From: Poriferisodalis sp965208555
GTDB taxonomy: Bacteria; Actinomycetota; Acidimicrobiia; Acidimicrobiales; Poriferisodalaceae
Reading direction: 5' to 3'
Assembly (NCBI RefSeq): GCF_965208555.1
Contig: NZ_OZ242342.1
Coordinates: 2,976,001 to 3,040,000, forward strand
Length of the DNA: 64,000 nt
The number at the start of each line of letters is the position of its first letter. Position 1 is the stretch's first letter. Below are positions 1-8,247 of this stretch, piece after piece. The translations under genes and the position numbers were made by a program. The notes under the pieces are model-generated. The model was not told the DNA's origin. It ran no database searches and saw only the letters and a program-made list of their open reading frames with translations.

Positions 1-437
1 CGGCCATGGCGTTGATGTACGACGAGCACCGCCTTACTCGTGACGTCGATGCGTCGATCTCTGCCGGCTACGACGAAGTCATGCGGGCAGCGCATGAGAT
101 CGCCAGCGAACGTGGCTGGCCGTCGACATGGATCAACGAACAGGCGACGATGTACATGCCACGAGAGCATGACCGGCACGGTGCAATCGCATATGAGCAG
201 CCGGGTCTGTCCGTTGTCGCCGCATCCGTTGAGCACATGATCGCCATGAAGGCACGCTCGGCACGTCGAACTGACGAGTCCGATTTCCGCCGCTTGCTGA
301 GACACGGGAACATCAGCTCTGCTGACGACGTTGCGGGGATCGTGGCCCGAGTGTTCCCGGGCGAAGCGCTCGGGCCACGGCAGGTGCGATGGGTTGACCA
401 GATGGTCACGGCGATCGACGAGGATCCGCACGGCTGA
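1..437 (+). CDS. Nucleotidyltransferase-like protein (AbiEii/DUF6036 type), 5' truncated by window edge
   Basis: The reading frame is open from the left edge, so the true start probably lies outside the window; the first in-window ATG is at 6. The visible part begins near a motif like MYDEHRLTRDVDA, which matches the R-x-T-x-D-[IV]-D active-site region of AbiEii/DUF6036 nucleotidyltransferase-fold proteins, where the Asp pair binds metal. Members are often partners in toxin-antitoxin-like modules. The C-terminal part contains a helical AARTDESDFRRL-like stretch typical of the family. A degraded copy of its 3' end lies about 1.1 kb downstream, beyond a VapBC pair. The substrate is unknown. Confidence 0.6.
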   Translation, partial: AMALMYDEHRLTRDVDASISAGYDEVMRAAHEIASERGWPSTWINEQATMYMPREHDRHGAIAYEQPGLSVVAASVEHMIAMKARSARRTDESDFRRLLRHGNISSADDVAGIVARVFPGEALGPRQVRWVDQMVTAIDEDPHG

Positions 438-655
438 AAGAGCGGTGCGTAACTGGAGCTTGCCTGTACATGGCAAGCGAAAATGCCGGTTGACGAGCGG
501 TGAGTTGCCTGGGGTGCGGCACGTGACCGACCTCACTCTGGCGTGAAGCGGGTTGAGCTCGTTAGATCCTCAAGCAACTGAGCCCGCCAAGCGATTGACG
601 GCCGGGGCAAGAGGCTGCGGTGTTCGACGCTGACAATTCCGTCGGGAGGACTCGC
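438..655. other. Intergenic region after the nucleotidyltransferase gene
   Basis: No convincing gene is seen. The first ~40 bases after the stop are also present in the copy near 1.5 kb. A short inverted repeat (CTTGCC/GGCAAG, near 459-477) could fold as a weak hairpin after the gene but has no T-tract. Confidence 0.4.
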
Positions 656-1036
656 TCAGCGCCAGGATTCGGCGAGGGGTGCGGCTGCGCCGAGATGGGC
701 GCTGAGCTGCACGAAGTCGCTGACGTCGGCGGTGATGATTCGATCTCCGAGGTAGATGGCGCAGGCGAGCAGATGGGCGTCCACGACATCGGAGGTACCC
801 GACCTCCGCAACAGCTTGCCGACATCCTGATACTGATCCGAGGCAAAGGGGCGAATATCGAGCGTCGGCAGGAAGCGGGCGAGGCGGGCCTGCCGTGCGC
901 CGTCAGGCCACACCTGTGCGACGACCGGCGCTGTGGTGCGCAGCGGCTCTTCTTCCAAGAGCGTGGCCTCGATGAACTCTTTCGCGTCTGGCTCGTCCCG
1001 ATCAATGGCGATCAACAAGCTTGCGTCGATCATCAC
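656..1036 (-). CDS. vapC: VapC-type PIN-domain ribonuclease toxin
   Basis: 126-residue PIN domain, the normal size for VapC. Metal-site acids are visible at Asp4 (MMIDAS), Asp83/Asp86 (GTSDVVDAH) and Asp104/Asp107 (ITADVSDF). The usual second acidic residue is Gln41 (VVAQVW); as I recall the family, this AQVW form is common in an actinobacterial VapC branch, so loss of activity should not be assumed. VapC toxins cut tRNA or rRNA when released from the antitoxin. The GTG start overlaps the upstream antitoxin stop as GTGA, so the pair is translationally coupled. An ATG one codon downstream could also serve as the start. Confidence 0.82.
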   Translation of the reverse strand: MMIDASLLIAIDRDEPDAKEFIEATLLEEEPLRTTAPVVAQVWPDGARQARLARFLPTLDIRPFASDQYQDVGKLLRRSGTSDVVDAHLLACAIYLGDRIITADVSDFVQLSAHLGAAAPLAESWR

Positions 1037-1269
1037 CGATCTGAGAAGAACCGTTTGCGCATGGCTGCGACGCCTTCGGGGTCGGGCGGCCCTGACTCAG
1101 CCGACCATGCGTCCATGAAGTCCGCCAGAGCGAGCCGCCGATTCCGGTCTTGGGCAAGCATCTGGAGCCCGTGCTTGATCGCCCCTGAACGGCCGCCGTA
1201 CACGGCAGCAAGCTCGTCCAGCAATGCGCGTTCCTCGTCATTGAGACGCACAGTCGTCGTTTCGGACAT
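1033..1269 (-). CDS. vapB: VapB-type ribbon-helix-helix antitoxin
   Basis: 78-residue protein starting SETTTVRLNDEERALLDEL, a typical ribbon-helix-helix DNA-binding N-terminus in which the TTTVRL strand contacts operator DNA. The charged C-terminal half would wrap and neutralise the toxin. It is immediately upstream of, and overlaps by 4 bases, the PIN-domain toxin gene on the same strand, which is the standard antitoxin-first order. Autoregulation through RHH binding at its own promoter (just above 1270) is expected from the family; no clear operator palindrome was identified. Confidence 0.8.
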   Translation of the reverse strand: MSETTTVRLNDEERALLDELAAVYGGRSGAIKHGLQMLAQDRNRRLALADFMDAWSAESGPPDPEGVAAMRKRFFSDR

Positions 1270-1299
1270 GCCCTAAGAGTACCACCTATGTGCTACAGC

Positions 1300-1482
1300 C
1301 GGCGCTGCTCAGGGAGGACGAGGAGTGGCGGCTGCGACTGCTGCTGCATGACTTCGGGCTGGTGTGGGAGAGCACGCCGGCGGCTGCCATGACTACGACC
1401 GGGTGCGCACGATCGTGACGACACCGATCACCTTCGAGGCACACGGCATTTGGATCCCGCGGGAAGAGCTCGCGGTCGTATA
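1300..1482 (+). pseudogene. Possible decayed coding remnant (unrecognised)
   Basis: Two plus-strand frames each show protein-like stretches broken by a frame change near 1385-1395: first LLREDEEWRLRLLLHDFGL, then HDYDRVRTIVTTPITFEA running to a TAA at 1481-1483. This looks like a frameshifted gene fragment, but I do not recognise the family and it could be chance in GC-rich DNA. Confidence 0.25.
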
Positions 1483-1484
1483 AG

Positions 1485-1604
1485 CGTGGAACCGCTCGGA
1501 CCACGACAGGTGCGATGGGTTGACCAGATGGTCAAATCGACCGACGAAGATCCGGACGGCGGAGAGAGCGAGACGTAACTGGAGCTTGCTTGGACACGGC
1601 GAGC
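1485..1604 (+). pseudogene. Second, degraded copy of the 3' end of the nucleotidyltransferase gene
   Basis: Bases from about 1494 closely resemble 368-478 of the window at a constant offset of 1126. The translated copy reads LGPRQVRWVDQMVKSTDEDP, against LGPRQVRWVDQMVTAIDEDP in the intact gene. The similarity continues past the stop into the noncoding DNA. The copy ends at a TAA near 1576 and has no upstream coding part, so it is a 3' fragment left by duplication or recombination around the VapBC cassette. Confidence 0.7.
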
Positions 1605-1638
1605 GAGGAGTCCAGAATCTGAGAGCCGGGGCATCAGG

Positions 1639-2169
1639 TCAGGCGCGCAGGGGGCACTCGGGGAGGTAGCCGAGCGCGGGCTGGCCGCCCGGTCCCACCA
1701 GTTCCGCTTCTGCTGCACCGGTCGCACCGATCAGCTGCTCCCGGCGGAACACGCCGATGACGGATCGGTTCGTGTAAGAGGTGAGCACTGTCACCTCCAC
1801 TCGAGTCCCGACGCAGTCCAATGCCGCCACCTCGGTGAACGCGCCGTACAGCGGCCCCGCCGTGACCATCCGGTCGTCGGCGGCGGCTCGTGCCTGTTCC
1901 AGTGTGCCGCCGGCCGCCACCGTGGCAGCAGCTACCCGAGCTGCCTCGTTGGCGTTGTGCACGGCGTGCTGCCGGGCGGTGATGAGCCGTGGCGCGTCGT
2001 ACGCAATGCCGCCGAAGAGCAGCAGCGCCGCCGCGACGATGGCAATGAACATCGAGTAGTCGCCCCGCTCGTCGCGCTCACAGCGCTGCGCGGCCTGGGC
2101 GGCCATGCCTCGGTTGCGGGACCTGCTGCGCAGCGGCTTCTGGCGCGCAGACGTCCAGTGCCAGCTCAT
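1639..2169 (-). CDS. TadG/TadE-like pilus-associated membrane protein
   Basis: 176 residues. After a basic N-terminus there is the sequence ERDERGDYSMFIAIVAAALLL, a single hydrophobic helix preceded by an R-G motif, as in TadE/TadG pseudopilins and Rv3658c-like secreted proteins. The rest is predicted to be extracytoplasmic. It is the last gene of a three-gene minus-strand set and overlaps its upstream neighbour by ATGA. The likely role is a minor pilin or scaffold of the Tad/Flp pilus whose assembly genes lie at 8.2-14 kb. Assignment within the TadE/F/G group is uncertain. Confidence 0.65.
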   Translation of the reverse strand: MSWHWTSARQKPLRSRSRNRGMAAQAAQRCERDERGDYSMFIAIVAAALLLFGGIAYDAPRLITARQHAVHNANEAARVAAATVAAGGTLEQARAAADDRMVTAGPLYGAFTEVAALDCVGTRVEVTVLTSYTNRSVIGVFRREQLIGATGAAEAELVGPGGQPALGYLPECPLRA

Positions 2170-2714
2170 GGTCCCGGCGGCATTCGGTGCCGGAACGGGT
2201 CGATCGTCGCGACGCCGACGACGGAGCGGCTGATGTCCACCAACGGCAGGAACACCCCCGCATGACTCGGCGGGAGATCGCAGTTCATGCGCACCCTGAC
2301 ATATCCACCTACGGGCACAACGTTCGGGTCACCGGCACTGTTGGTCTCAGACACGACGGCCTGGGAGACGTCCCGGAATTCGACGATGGTTTCTGAGGCG
2401 TCGGTCACATCGTTCTGGCAGTCCAGTCGGTTCCAGGGTCCGGCGTACACAGCGATGCTCTCCAGGGCCGCGTCGGCTGCGTCGCCCACAAGCAGGCAGC
2501 ACAGCGACGCGGTGTGCGCTGCCCGGTCGGCTACTGCCTGGAGCGCCTGCTCGGTGCGCGACGTGAACGTGATGCCCTGCAGGAGGGCGATCACCAGCAA
2601 CAGCATCGGGAAGATGATCGCGACACCGATGGCGGTACCCGTGCCCCGCTCGTCGCCTGCCGTTGCCGCCCCGCCACCGATCTTGCCGGAGTGCATGCGC
2701 CCCATGGTCAGCAC
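2166..2714 (-). CDS. TadE-like minor pilin
   Basis: 182 residues. The core GDERGTGTAIGVAIIFPMLL is a TadE signature: a charged stretch with Arg-Gly, then one hydrophobic helix, followed by helical residues (EQALQAVADRAAHTAS) like the N-terminal helix of pilins. Two adjacent cysteines follow (SLCCLL). The extracytoplasmic C-terminus is of unknown structure. GTG start at 2714, with a possible ATG three codons in. It is 9 bases downstream of the next TadE-like gene and overlaps the following one, so the three are probably one transcript. Confidence 0.68.
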   Translation of the reverse strand: MLTMGRMHSGKIGGGAATAGDERGTGTAIGVAIIFPMLLLVIALLQGITFTSRTEQALQAVADRAAHTASLCCLLVGDAADAALESIAVYAGPWNRLDCQNDVTDASETIVEFRDVSQAVVSETNSAGDPNVVPVGGYVRVRMNCDLPPSHAGVFLPLVDISRSVVGVATIDPFRHRMPPGP

Positions 2715-2723
2715 GCCATTCGC

Positions 2724-3251
2724 TCAGCAGGCCCCGGCGTCGGCGCGCGTCGGAGCACTATTGCCAACCAGGTCGAGCGGGCCGCAGGCGACACCGATTA
2801 CCTCGATCTGGCCGAGCATTGGCGACACGATTGAGCCGAAGGTGAGGACCTTCACCACGCCGGCCTCGTTATCGACGACAACGGCTGGTGGCTGGTACTG
2901 GCCGACCATGTTCGTCGAGGCCCGCATGGCCGCCCAGGTGGCGGAAGCGCCCTGACATTGCCGCTCACTGAAGGTCAGAAGATCTACCTCACCCCCGGTA
3001 TCGAGGTCAGTCAGCGGCGGACACAGAGCGGGATCCGTGGCGCCCCCCAATGGAGCAGCTTGCGCAGCCGCCACACCGCTGTCGGCCGCCGCTTGGGCTG
3101 CAGTGCTCGCTAGCGAATGCAGCACGACATGCACGCCGATCAAGATCGTGATCAGCACCCCCCCGAACAGGATGGCGACCGGAAAGACCTCGCCGGATTC
3201 ACGAATGCAGCGCGAGCGCCGAACCAGACTCCTAGTCGACGTGTTTCTCAT
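2724..3251 (-). CDS. TadE-like minor pilin
   Basis: 175 residues with ATG start at 3251. The N-terminal RESGEVFPVAILFGGVLITI shows a single hydrophobic helix with a glutamate near its start, as in TadE-like pseudopilins. It is followed by SLASTAAQAAADSGVAAAQA, a pilin-like amphipathic helix. It is the first gene of the three-gene TadE-like set. The C-terminal half holds several cysteines (CPPLTD, RQCQG, VACGPL) that could form disulphides outside the cell. Exact role among minor pilins is unknown. Confidence 0.65.
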   Translation of the reverse strand: MRNTSTRSLVRRSRCIRESGEVFPVAILFGGVLITILIGVHVVLHSLASTAAQAAADSGVAAAQAAPLGGATDPALCPPLTDLDTGGEVDLLTFSERQCQGASATWAAMRASTNMVGQYQPPAVVVDNEAGVVKVLTFGSIVSPMLGQIEVIGVACGPLDLVGNSAPTRADAGAC

Positions 3252-3353
3252 CCGACTTCAATGAGGTCGGTGAACATATGCAGATCGTCCTGTGTCGCTG
3301 CGTCGTCGCTCCACGCCAGCGCAGGATTTGGCTCGTAAGCCACGGTCTAAGTG

Positions 3354-3412
3354 CAGATGGCCCCGCCACCCGGAGCGGACTGATCGTCCGAACCAAGTGG
3401 CGGGGCCATCTG
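3354..3412 (-). terminator. Strong hairpin after the pilin-like gene
   Basis: A perfect 16-bp inverted repeat (3354-3369 and 3397-3412; arm CAGATGGCCCCGCCAC) with a 27-base loop starts just beyond the stop of the pilin-like gene at 3429. There is no long T-run. It most likely ends or stabilises the pilin transcript before the TadE-like genes. Confidence 0.65.
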
Positions 3413-3428
3413 GTGACTAGCTGTTAGA

Positions 3429-3899
3429 TCAAACGGTGAAGATGCACAGCACGCTGTCGGCGTCCGACGTGAACGCTCCTCCGCGTGACGTGCAATCTTG
3501 CGACGAGAAGGCGCCGGCAGGACCGGAGACGGAGCATGAACTCGTGGGGACAAACGCGACCGCCGCGACGTTGCTTGAGAGAGCGAGGAGGGTGTTCCCG
3601 GGAGTCAGCGCGCCGCCCCCGGTGAGGTTCTCACCGGTGCTGTCGCACAGTTCGAAGGAGTCTGTTGGATCAATTCCGATGTTCACGGCCTCCAAGTTGT
3701 CTTGGACTTCGCCGGCCCGGCTGAGCAGCACCCCGGCGACGCCGCCGGCGATGACCAGCATCACGACGATGATGATCACCGTCTGTAGGGCGATGCCTCG
3801 GTTGTCGGCGTAGGCGGGCGACCAACTTCGGCGGGATGCCAAGAATGCCGCTGCGAGTACCGCCGGTACTCCTACTGCCAATGCAAGCGTTTCAGCCAT
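3429..3899 (-). CDS. Pilin-like protein of the Tad locus
   Basis: 156 residues from ATG 3899, chosen because GGGAGGGG sits directly upstream; a longer in-frame GTG start at 3950 exists but has no such site. Residues 3-21 are hydrophobic. Then NRGIALQTVIIIVVML (33-48) begins a second hydrophobic helix with a possible prepilin peptidase site after Gly35. The usual Glu at position +5 is Thr. The C-terminus holds cysteines (ELCDS, SSCSV, QDCTS, SVLCIF) suited to disulphides. It is longer than classical Flp pilins (50-80 residues). Its own strong ribosome site and a 16-bp hairpin after it suggest high expression, so it may be the major subunit. Confidence 0.6.
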   Translation of the reverse strand: MAETLALAVGVPAVLAAAFLASRRSWSPAYADNRGIALQTVIIIVVMLVIAGGVAGVLLSRAGEVQDNLEAVNIGIDPTDSFELCDSTGENLTGGGALTPGNTLLALSSNVAAVAFVPTSSCSVSGPAGAFSSQDCTSRGGAFTSDADSVLCIFTV

Positions 3900-4298
3900 C
3901 GCGCCCCTCCCTGGTCGGGCTTGGGGCAACGCGATCTGCACTACCACCAAGCATGCGCTGACGTTCTGCCCAAGCTGTCATGGCCATGGGTTCATGTCAA
4001 GGAAGAAGCATCATTCTTCGTTTTTCTCAACGCACAGGCCAGCGGCAACACCCCCGCAGCGCCGACGCCACGCCTCTTACGCGCGACAGCGGAGCTGTCA
4101 CTGGGCAGATGTTGAAGCTGCGGGACCGCTTCGGGTTCGGTGGAGCCGACTGTCTACGCATCGCTGGGCTTGTTGATCTCGGCCACGGTGACCGCGGGCA
4201 GCAGCGACTGACCTGCATTGACCTTTCGGCAGTTGAAGTGGGGAGAAATTTCACTATGGGCTAGATCACTACTGCACGAATAATCAAAGACGACTACA
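3900..4298. promoter_or_regulatory. Divergent intergenic region between pilin-like and CWB2 genes
   Basis: This ~400-base gap lies between divergently transcribed genes and must hold both promoters. A perfect inverted repeat GAAGAA-N6-TTCTTC lies at 4002-4019, next to an AT-rich stretch. Similar AT-rich palindromes occur in other gaps of this window. No convincing gene or RNA was seen. Confidence 0.45.
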
Positions 4299-5294
4299 GT
4301 GCAGATAATGTTGCCCATTATGGAGATTCGCCGACTGCTCGTTGACTTTCGCTCCGCTGGGGGGTCGATCGCTCACAATGAGCGCTGCCGGCCGCGGCTT
4401 CGCTCACGCCACCGGCGGCGGGCATGCGTGGCGTCGGCAGTTGCAGCGGTGATGCTCATCACCACGGCGTCCGCTGCATGGGCTGTTCCCGATCTCCCCG
4501 CCAACACCGACTGCAGCGCGAACGCGGTGCTGGCGAAGCTCGGCGTGGTCGAGGATCGGGCCGCTGCCAACATGCTCGCAGAGGCGCTTCGAGGCCCGTC
4601 CGCCGGTGGCCGCTGCCTTCTCGACGTCGGTGACGCAGACCCGGGGGCGGCGAATGCAGCGACACGACGCGGCGCCGCGGGCGCACAGCGGGTCTTCGTC
4701 GTCGGCGGCCCGGCAGCGGTCCCGGACTCCTGGCTCCGATCCACCCTGGGCATCAGCGACTACGTCCGCATAGCCGGCGGCAATCGCTGGGACACCCAAG
4801 CAGCAGTCGCCGCCGCAATCATCGCCATTGCAACTGGCAAGGAGGTCCGCCAGTACGACGGGGCGCCGCCCAGCGCGCCGCAGCTGCCGCCCAATGCGAG
4901 TTGCGAAGAAGCTGCGGTCATCGTCAAGCTCGGCGTGGTCGAGGACCGGGCCGCTGCGAACATGCTGGCTGAGGCCCTCAGGGCACTCTCGATACTCGGA
5001 ACGTCCCGCTGCCTGATCGACGCCGGGGACCCGAGTTCAGGTGCCGCGCCGGTCCCAGACCAGGTTGCGAGCGCTGCTCAGGCAGCGGAGGTCTACATCG
5101 TCGGGGGGCCCGCAGCGATTCCGGACGCCTGGCTGGCCCGCCATTTCGACCTTGCGGCCCAGGAGCGCGTCGCGGGCGCGGACCGCTGGGACACCCAGGC
5201 ACGCGTCGCAGCGCTGATCGTCTCGCTGGCGATTGCACGCAGTCCGGCAGGGCACGACGCAGGCCCCGATGAGGGCATCGAGAGCATCGGTTAG
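4299..5294 (+). CDS. Secreted protein with two cell wall-binding (CWB2-like) repeats
   Basis: 331 residues. A basic N-terminus is followed by a signal-like helix (VASAVAAVMLITTASAAWAV, about 45-64). Two tandem repeats follow, each with the block LGVVEDRAAANMLAEALR and then [VA]YIVGGPAA[VI]PD.WL and RIAGxxRWDTQA. The last two are hallmarks of the cell wall binding repeat 2 family (CWB2, Pfam PF04122), which anchors proteins to Gram-positive surfaces. Canonical anchors use three repeats, so two is short. There is no attached enzymatic domain. The CHAP hydrolase starts 8 bases after the stop, so the two are probably co-expressed at the wall. Start choice (GTG 4299 or ATGs at 4308/4320) is uncertain. 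Confidence 0.7.
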   Translation: MQIMLPIMEIRRLLVDFRSAGGSIAHNERCRPRLRSRHRRRACVASAVAAVMLITTASAAWAVPDLPANTDCSANAVLAKLGVVEDRAAANMLAEALRGPSAGGRCLLDVGDADPGAANAATRRGAAGAQRVFVVGGPAAVPDSWLRSTLGISDYVRIAGGNRWDTQAAVAAAIIAIATGKEVRQYDGAPPSAPQLPPNASCEEAAVIVKLGVVEDRAAANMLAEALRALSILGTSRCLIDAGDPSSGAAPVPDQVASAAQAAEVYIVGGPAAIPDAWLARHFDLAAQERVAGADRWDTQARVAALIVSLAIARSPAGHDAGPDEGIESIG

Positions 5295-5301
5295 GGAGGT
5301 C

Positions 5302-6696
5302 ATGACAGTGCGATCGACACAGTCCCGACAGACTGCCGCGGCGAGCGTCCGCCGTATGAGGATCCCGCGACTCAGTGAGCTGCGCCGCGCAGCGCTCGGG
5401 CTCGTTGCCGCGACGCTCCTGGTCGTGGGAGCGCCGCTGCACGCCGCGGCACAGGCGGACCCGACCGACTGGTACGTGAACGATGATCCTCGCCTCGAGG
5501 GACCGAATCAGTACTGGTACTGGGGCCAGACAGGCATGGGCTACGGCACCAACAACTACCGGTACACCTATGCCATCGGCGGAGATGCTCAACGTGAGAA
5601 CTGGGCAGTCTGGGACATGGGCGCCCGGATCGGTCGCCAAGAGCTGCAGGTCTATGTGCCCTGCAACCACGCGACGGCGACCGTCACCTATGAGATCCAG
5701 ATCGGCGCCTCCAGCCACCGAAGCGAGGTAGCGCAGCTCCACGAGTGCGGGCAGAACCAATGGACGTCTCTCGGCGAGTTCGACGCGAACGGCAACAACG
5801 TGACCGTTGTGCTGGCGGACAATGCGTCGCAGCATCACTGGGCACAGAACGGCCTTGTCTGGTCCAGCATCGGCGTCGACGCAATCCGAGCTCGATGCGC
5901 CTCAAGCTGCGGGATCGATGGTCGCCCGTTGCCGCCGACCGGCCTCAGCGTCGCCACCGCCCCGCACTCCTTGGACAGGGTCCGGGTCACTCTCGAGTGG
6001 GACGCCGCGGTGGGGCCGCCGGTCGACTCGTACCGCATCGTGTACTCGCTTGGCTTCCTGAGCTGGCCGTTCGAGTCTCGAACCACCAGTCACAGCGTGC
6101 ATGCGCCAGTGCATCGGACCTATGAGATTGCCGTCATCGCCGTCAACAGCGCCGGTGAGAGCGACGCGGTGCGCACCAGCGTCACGACGACGCTCGAACC
6201 AGCGCCGATGCCCTCTGGCGACCGCATCTCCTCTGCCGATCCCCACGACTACGAGTACGGCTTCGGCTGGTGCCCGGACGCCGCGGACAGGTGGAACATG
6301 GTGCAGCGACAGTGCACCTCCTACGTTGCCTGGCGGCTGAACGATGCGGGAATTCCCTTCCACAACACCTACGACAACAACGGTGCCGGCCAGCTGCCGT
6401 GGAGCTGCACGACCTGGTGCGGACGCAAGTGGGGAAACGCAGCGCAGTGGGCCGATGCAGCTCGCGCCGTCGACATCGCTGTTGATCAGCAGCCGAGGCG
6501 GGGCTCAGTCGCCCAATGGACGACGACCGCATTCGGGCACGTGGCCTATGTCGAGAGAGTCGAGGATGACGGCAACACCATCGTCATATCGGACTCCAAC
6601 GGCGACGGCAGCTGCAATCTGCGCACGGAGGTGACGATTCGGCGGACCGACTCGAACTGGCCGAGCAATTTCATCCACTTTGAACAGATTCGGTGA
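5302..6696 (+). CDS. Secreted CHAP-domain cell wall hydrolase with FN3 and golvesin-like domains
   Basis: 464 residues from ATG 5302, preceded by GGGAGGT. Layout: twin-basic signal peptide with cleavage near HAAAQA (about 45-52); a golvesin C-terminal-like beta domain (about 54-199, YRYTYAIGG and VWDMG motifs); a fibronectin type III domain (about 210-298, PPTGLSV ... SAGESDAV); and a CHAP domain (about 318-464). CHAP catalytic residues are visible as Cys338 in RQCTSYVAW and His413 in GHVAYVE. CHAP enzymes cleave peptidoglycan amide bonds. It follows the CWB2 gene and lies between the two Tad blocks, so it may open the wall for pilus assembly (inference) or remodel the wall generally. Confidence 0.8.
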   Translation: MTVRSTQSRQTAAASVRRMRIPRLSELRRAALGLVAATLLVVGAPLHAAAQADPTDWYVNDDPRLEGPNQYWYWGQTGMGYGTNNYRYTYAIGGDAQRENWAVWDMGARIGRQELQVYVPCNHATATVTYEIQIGASSHRSEVAQLHECGQNQWTSLGEFDANGNNVTVVLADNASQHHWAQNGLVWSSIGVDAIRARCASSCGIDGRPLPPTGLSVATAPHSLDRVRVTLEWDAAVGPPVDSYRIVYSLGFLSWPFESRTTSHSVHAPVHRTYEIAVIAVNSAGESDAVRTSVTTTLEPAPMPSGDRISSADPHDYEYGFGWCPDAADRWNMVQRQCTSYVAWRLNDAGIPFHNTYDNNGAGQLPWSCTTWCGRKWGNAAQWADAARAVDIAVDQQPRRGSVAQWTTTAFGHVAYVERVEDDGNTIVISDSNGDGSCNLRTEVTIRRTDSNWPSNFIHFEQIR

Positions 6697-6976
6697 CGAG
6701 TGGCGCACATCGCCGTACCGACAACTGGCCGCGGACGGGGCGGTTCATTGAACTAGGGGTTCTTCAAGGAAGAAGCAGATATTTCCAGTGATATCTAGTG
6801 GTATTCATATGATGTCAGACTTCCTTCCAGGCCTGTGATCTCGACATATGCCTGGCAGCATCATCTGCAAGTAACTGCTATTATGCGTGTGCAAAAGCAC
6901 CGTCGGAGTTCTGCTGTAGCAGAACATTGTGGCAAATGGTCGGCGATTGTTTGCAACTGCAAAAGGTGACTGCGAG
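6697..6976. promoter_or_regulatory. AT-rich upstream region of the TetR gene
   Basis: This stretch is clearly lower in GC than its surroundings and probably holds the promoter of the TetR-family gene. A perfect CCAGGC/GCCTGG inverted repeat (6827-6832 and 6850-6855) is a possible operator. No gene was seen. Confidence 0.35.
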
Positions 6977-7642
6977 ATGGAACAACAGCCGAGCAGCGAC
7001 GCTGGGGCGCATCAGCATGGCTGTGAGCTCGGTGATGATTGCAGTGTTCGCCAGCACCTCATTGATGCCGCGATTGAGTGTTTCGGCCAGAATGGCTATG
7101 AGGGAACAACGCTCGAAGCCATCGCTCTGGAAGGCGCTCTCAGCATCACTGATATCCACATGCACTGGCCTGACAAGCTGTCGCTCTTCTTGTCTGCGAT
7201 CGAAACTTCGGCCTCACGACGCGCGACAGCACTGGTTGACCAGATTGCGATGCCGCCAGAGCAGAAACTGTCGCTGCTCGGTGCCAATTTGGTGTTGCCC
7301 AATCGGGATGGTCACCGCGGCTTGATTCTTGAAGCCTGCCAGCAGGGCAGGCACTCTCCCGCAGTTCGCGCCCGTCTGCGGGATTTTCTGACGGCTGAGC
7401 GAGGCACTTTGGCGTCAATGATTGAAGCAGGCAAAGCATCCGATGTCATCGACCCTTCACTGACAACCGACAGCCTGGTCGTAGCGTGTTTGTCCTTCAG
7501 TCTCGGAACCAACTTGGTTCTGTCCGTCGGCGAGCCTGAGCTCTCAAGACCGAGCCGTGCTGAGTGGGATCGTTTGGTCGTGCGGATCATGAGGGCTCTC
7601 GCGCCCATCACGATGCCTTCGGACCCATCTGTTCCGAGTTAA
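6977..7642 (+). CDS. TetR-family transcriptional regulator
   Basis: 221 residues from ATG 6977, which has AAAGGTG about 8 bases upstream; an in-frame GTG at 6929 would add 16 residues. The N-terminal helix-turn-helix is clear: RQHLIDAAIECFGQNGYEG, then TTLEAIALEGALSITDIHMH and WPDKLSLF, matching the TetR pattern of an AGVS-type turn and YxHFxxK. The C-terminal ligand domain is all-helical and gives no ligand clue. It is convergent with the Lrp gene and overlaps its end by 4 bases. Its targets are unknown; self-regulation is typical. Confidence 0.85.
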   Translation: MEQQPSSDAGAHQHGCELGDDCSVRQHLIDAAIECFGQNGYEGTTLEAIALEGALSITDIHMHWPDKLSLFLSAIETSASRRATALVDQIAMPPEQKLSLLGANLVLPNRDGHRGLILEACQQGRHSPAVRARLRDFLTAERGTLASMIEAGKASDVIDPSLTTDSLVVACLSFSLGTNLVLSVGEPELSRPSRAEWDRLVVRIMRALAPITMPSDPSVPS

Positions 7643-8097
7643 CTCTCCATCGCGTCTGGAGCATTCGGCCAGTTTCCGTGCTGTGTCGCTGTTACCAGGT
7701 TCATTGAGACGCGGGTGACGCCAGCTATTGTCTGAACTCTCTTGTCGATCAAGTCCAAGAGATGTGCAACATCGCGACAGTAAATCTCGACCAACACTTC
7801 GTATTGACCCGCAAGAGTCGCAACTAACCCTGTTTCGTCTAGGTCAAGCAGTGCTGCTGAAATGTCGTCCTTGGCAGTCGGTTCAGCGTTCAATATCAAG
7901 AAAGCATGAACACCAAACCCCAATTGTTCATGGTCGAATCGCGCATAGAAGTCGACAAGACCGCTTGAGCGCATTTGGTTTATTCGGTTGCGAACAGTAC
8001 CGGGACTTACGTCAAGAATGTCAGCTATGCTGCGATACGAGGCGCGACTGTCCTGATGCAGCAAACGCAGGATCCGGAGGTCGGTCGCGTCGATCAT
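7639..8097 (-). CDS. Lrp/AsnC-family transcriptional regulator
   Basis: 152 residues, the standard length. The N-terminal winged helix reads IDATDLRILRLLHQDSRASY, then RSIADILDVSPGTVRNRINQ, matching the AsnC DNA-binding domain. Residues from about 65 on form the RAM/ActD ligand-binding domain (GVHAFLILNAEP ... GQYEVLVEIYCRD). Members sense amino acids or related metabolites and form octamers. It lies just after the tadC stop on the same strand in map order but is transcribed from its own upstream gap. Its ligand and regulon cannot be read from the sequence. Confidence 0.88.
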   Translation of the reverse strand: MIDATDLRILRLLHQDSRASYRSIADILDVSPGTVRNRINQMRSSGLVDFYARFDHEQLGFGVHAFLILNAEPTAKDDISAALLDLDETGLVATLAGQYEVLVEIYCRDVAHLLDLIDKRVQTIAGVTRVSMNLVTATQHGNWPNAPDAMES

Positions 8098-8247
8098 CGC
8101 GGCCGCATCTTACTCGCGCACCTTGTTGGGCAGATTTGCTACTCGCTCAATCCTATTCGCAGTTCACTGCATATTCGGCATGCCCGCTTCGCGCGTCTTG
8201 TGCGCCTGTTGTTCGATCCGACGCGGTCAGTCGCCGCGAAAGACTCC

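Noticed and set aside
656..1036. VapC inactivated by loss of the second acidic residue (Gln41)
   Set aside because: The same AQVW form is, as I recall, common in a VapC branch of actinobacteria, so it is not evidence of decay.
3980..4264. Possible small gene in the divergent gap
   Set aside because: The open frame has no ribosome site, unusual composition and no protein-like pattern; it is better explained as promoter DNA.
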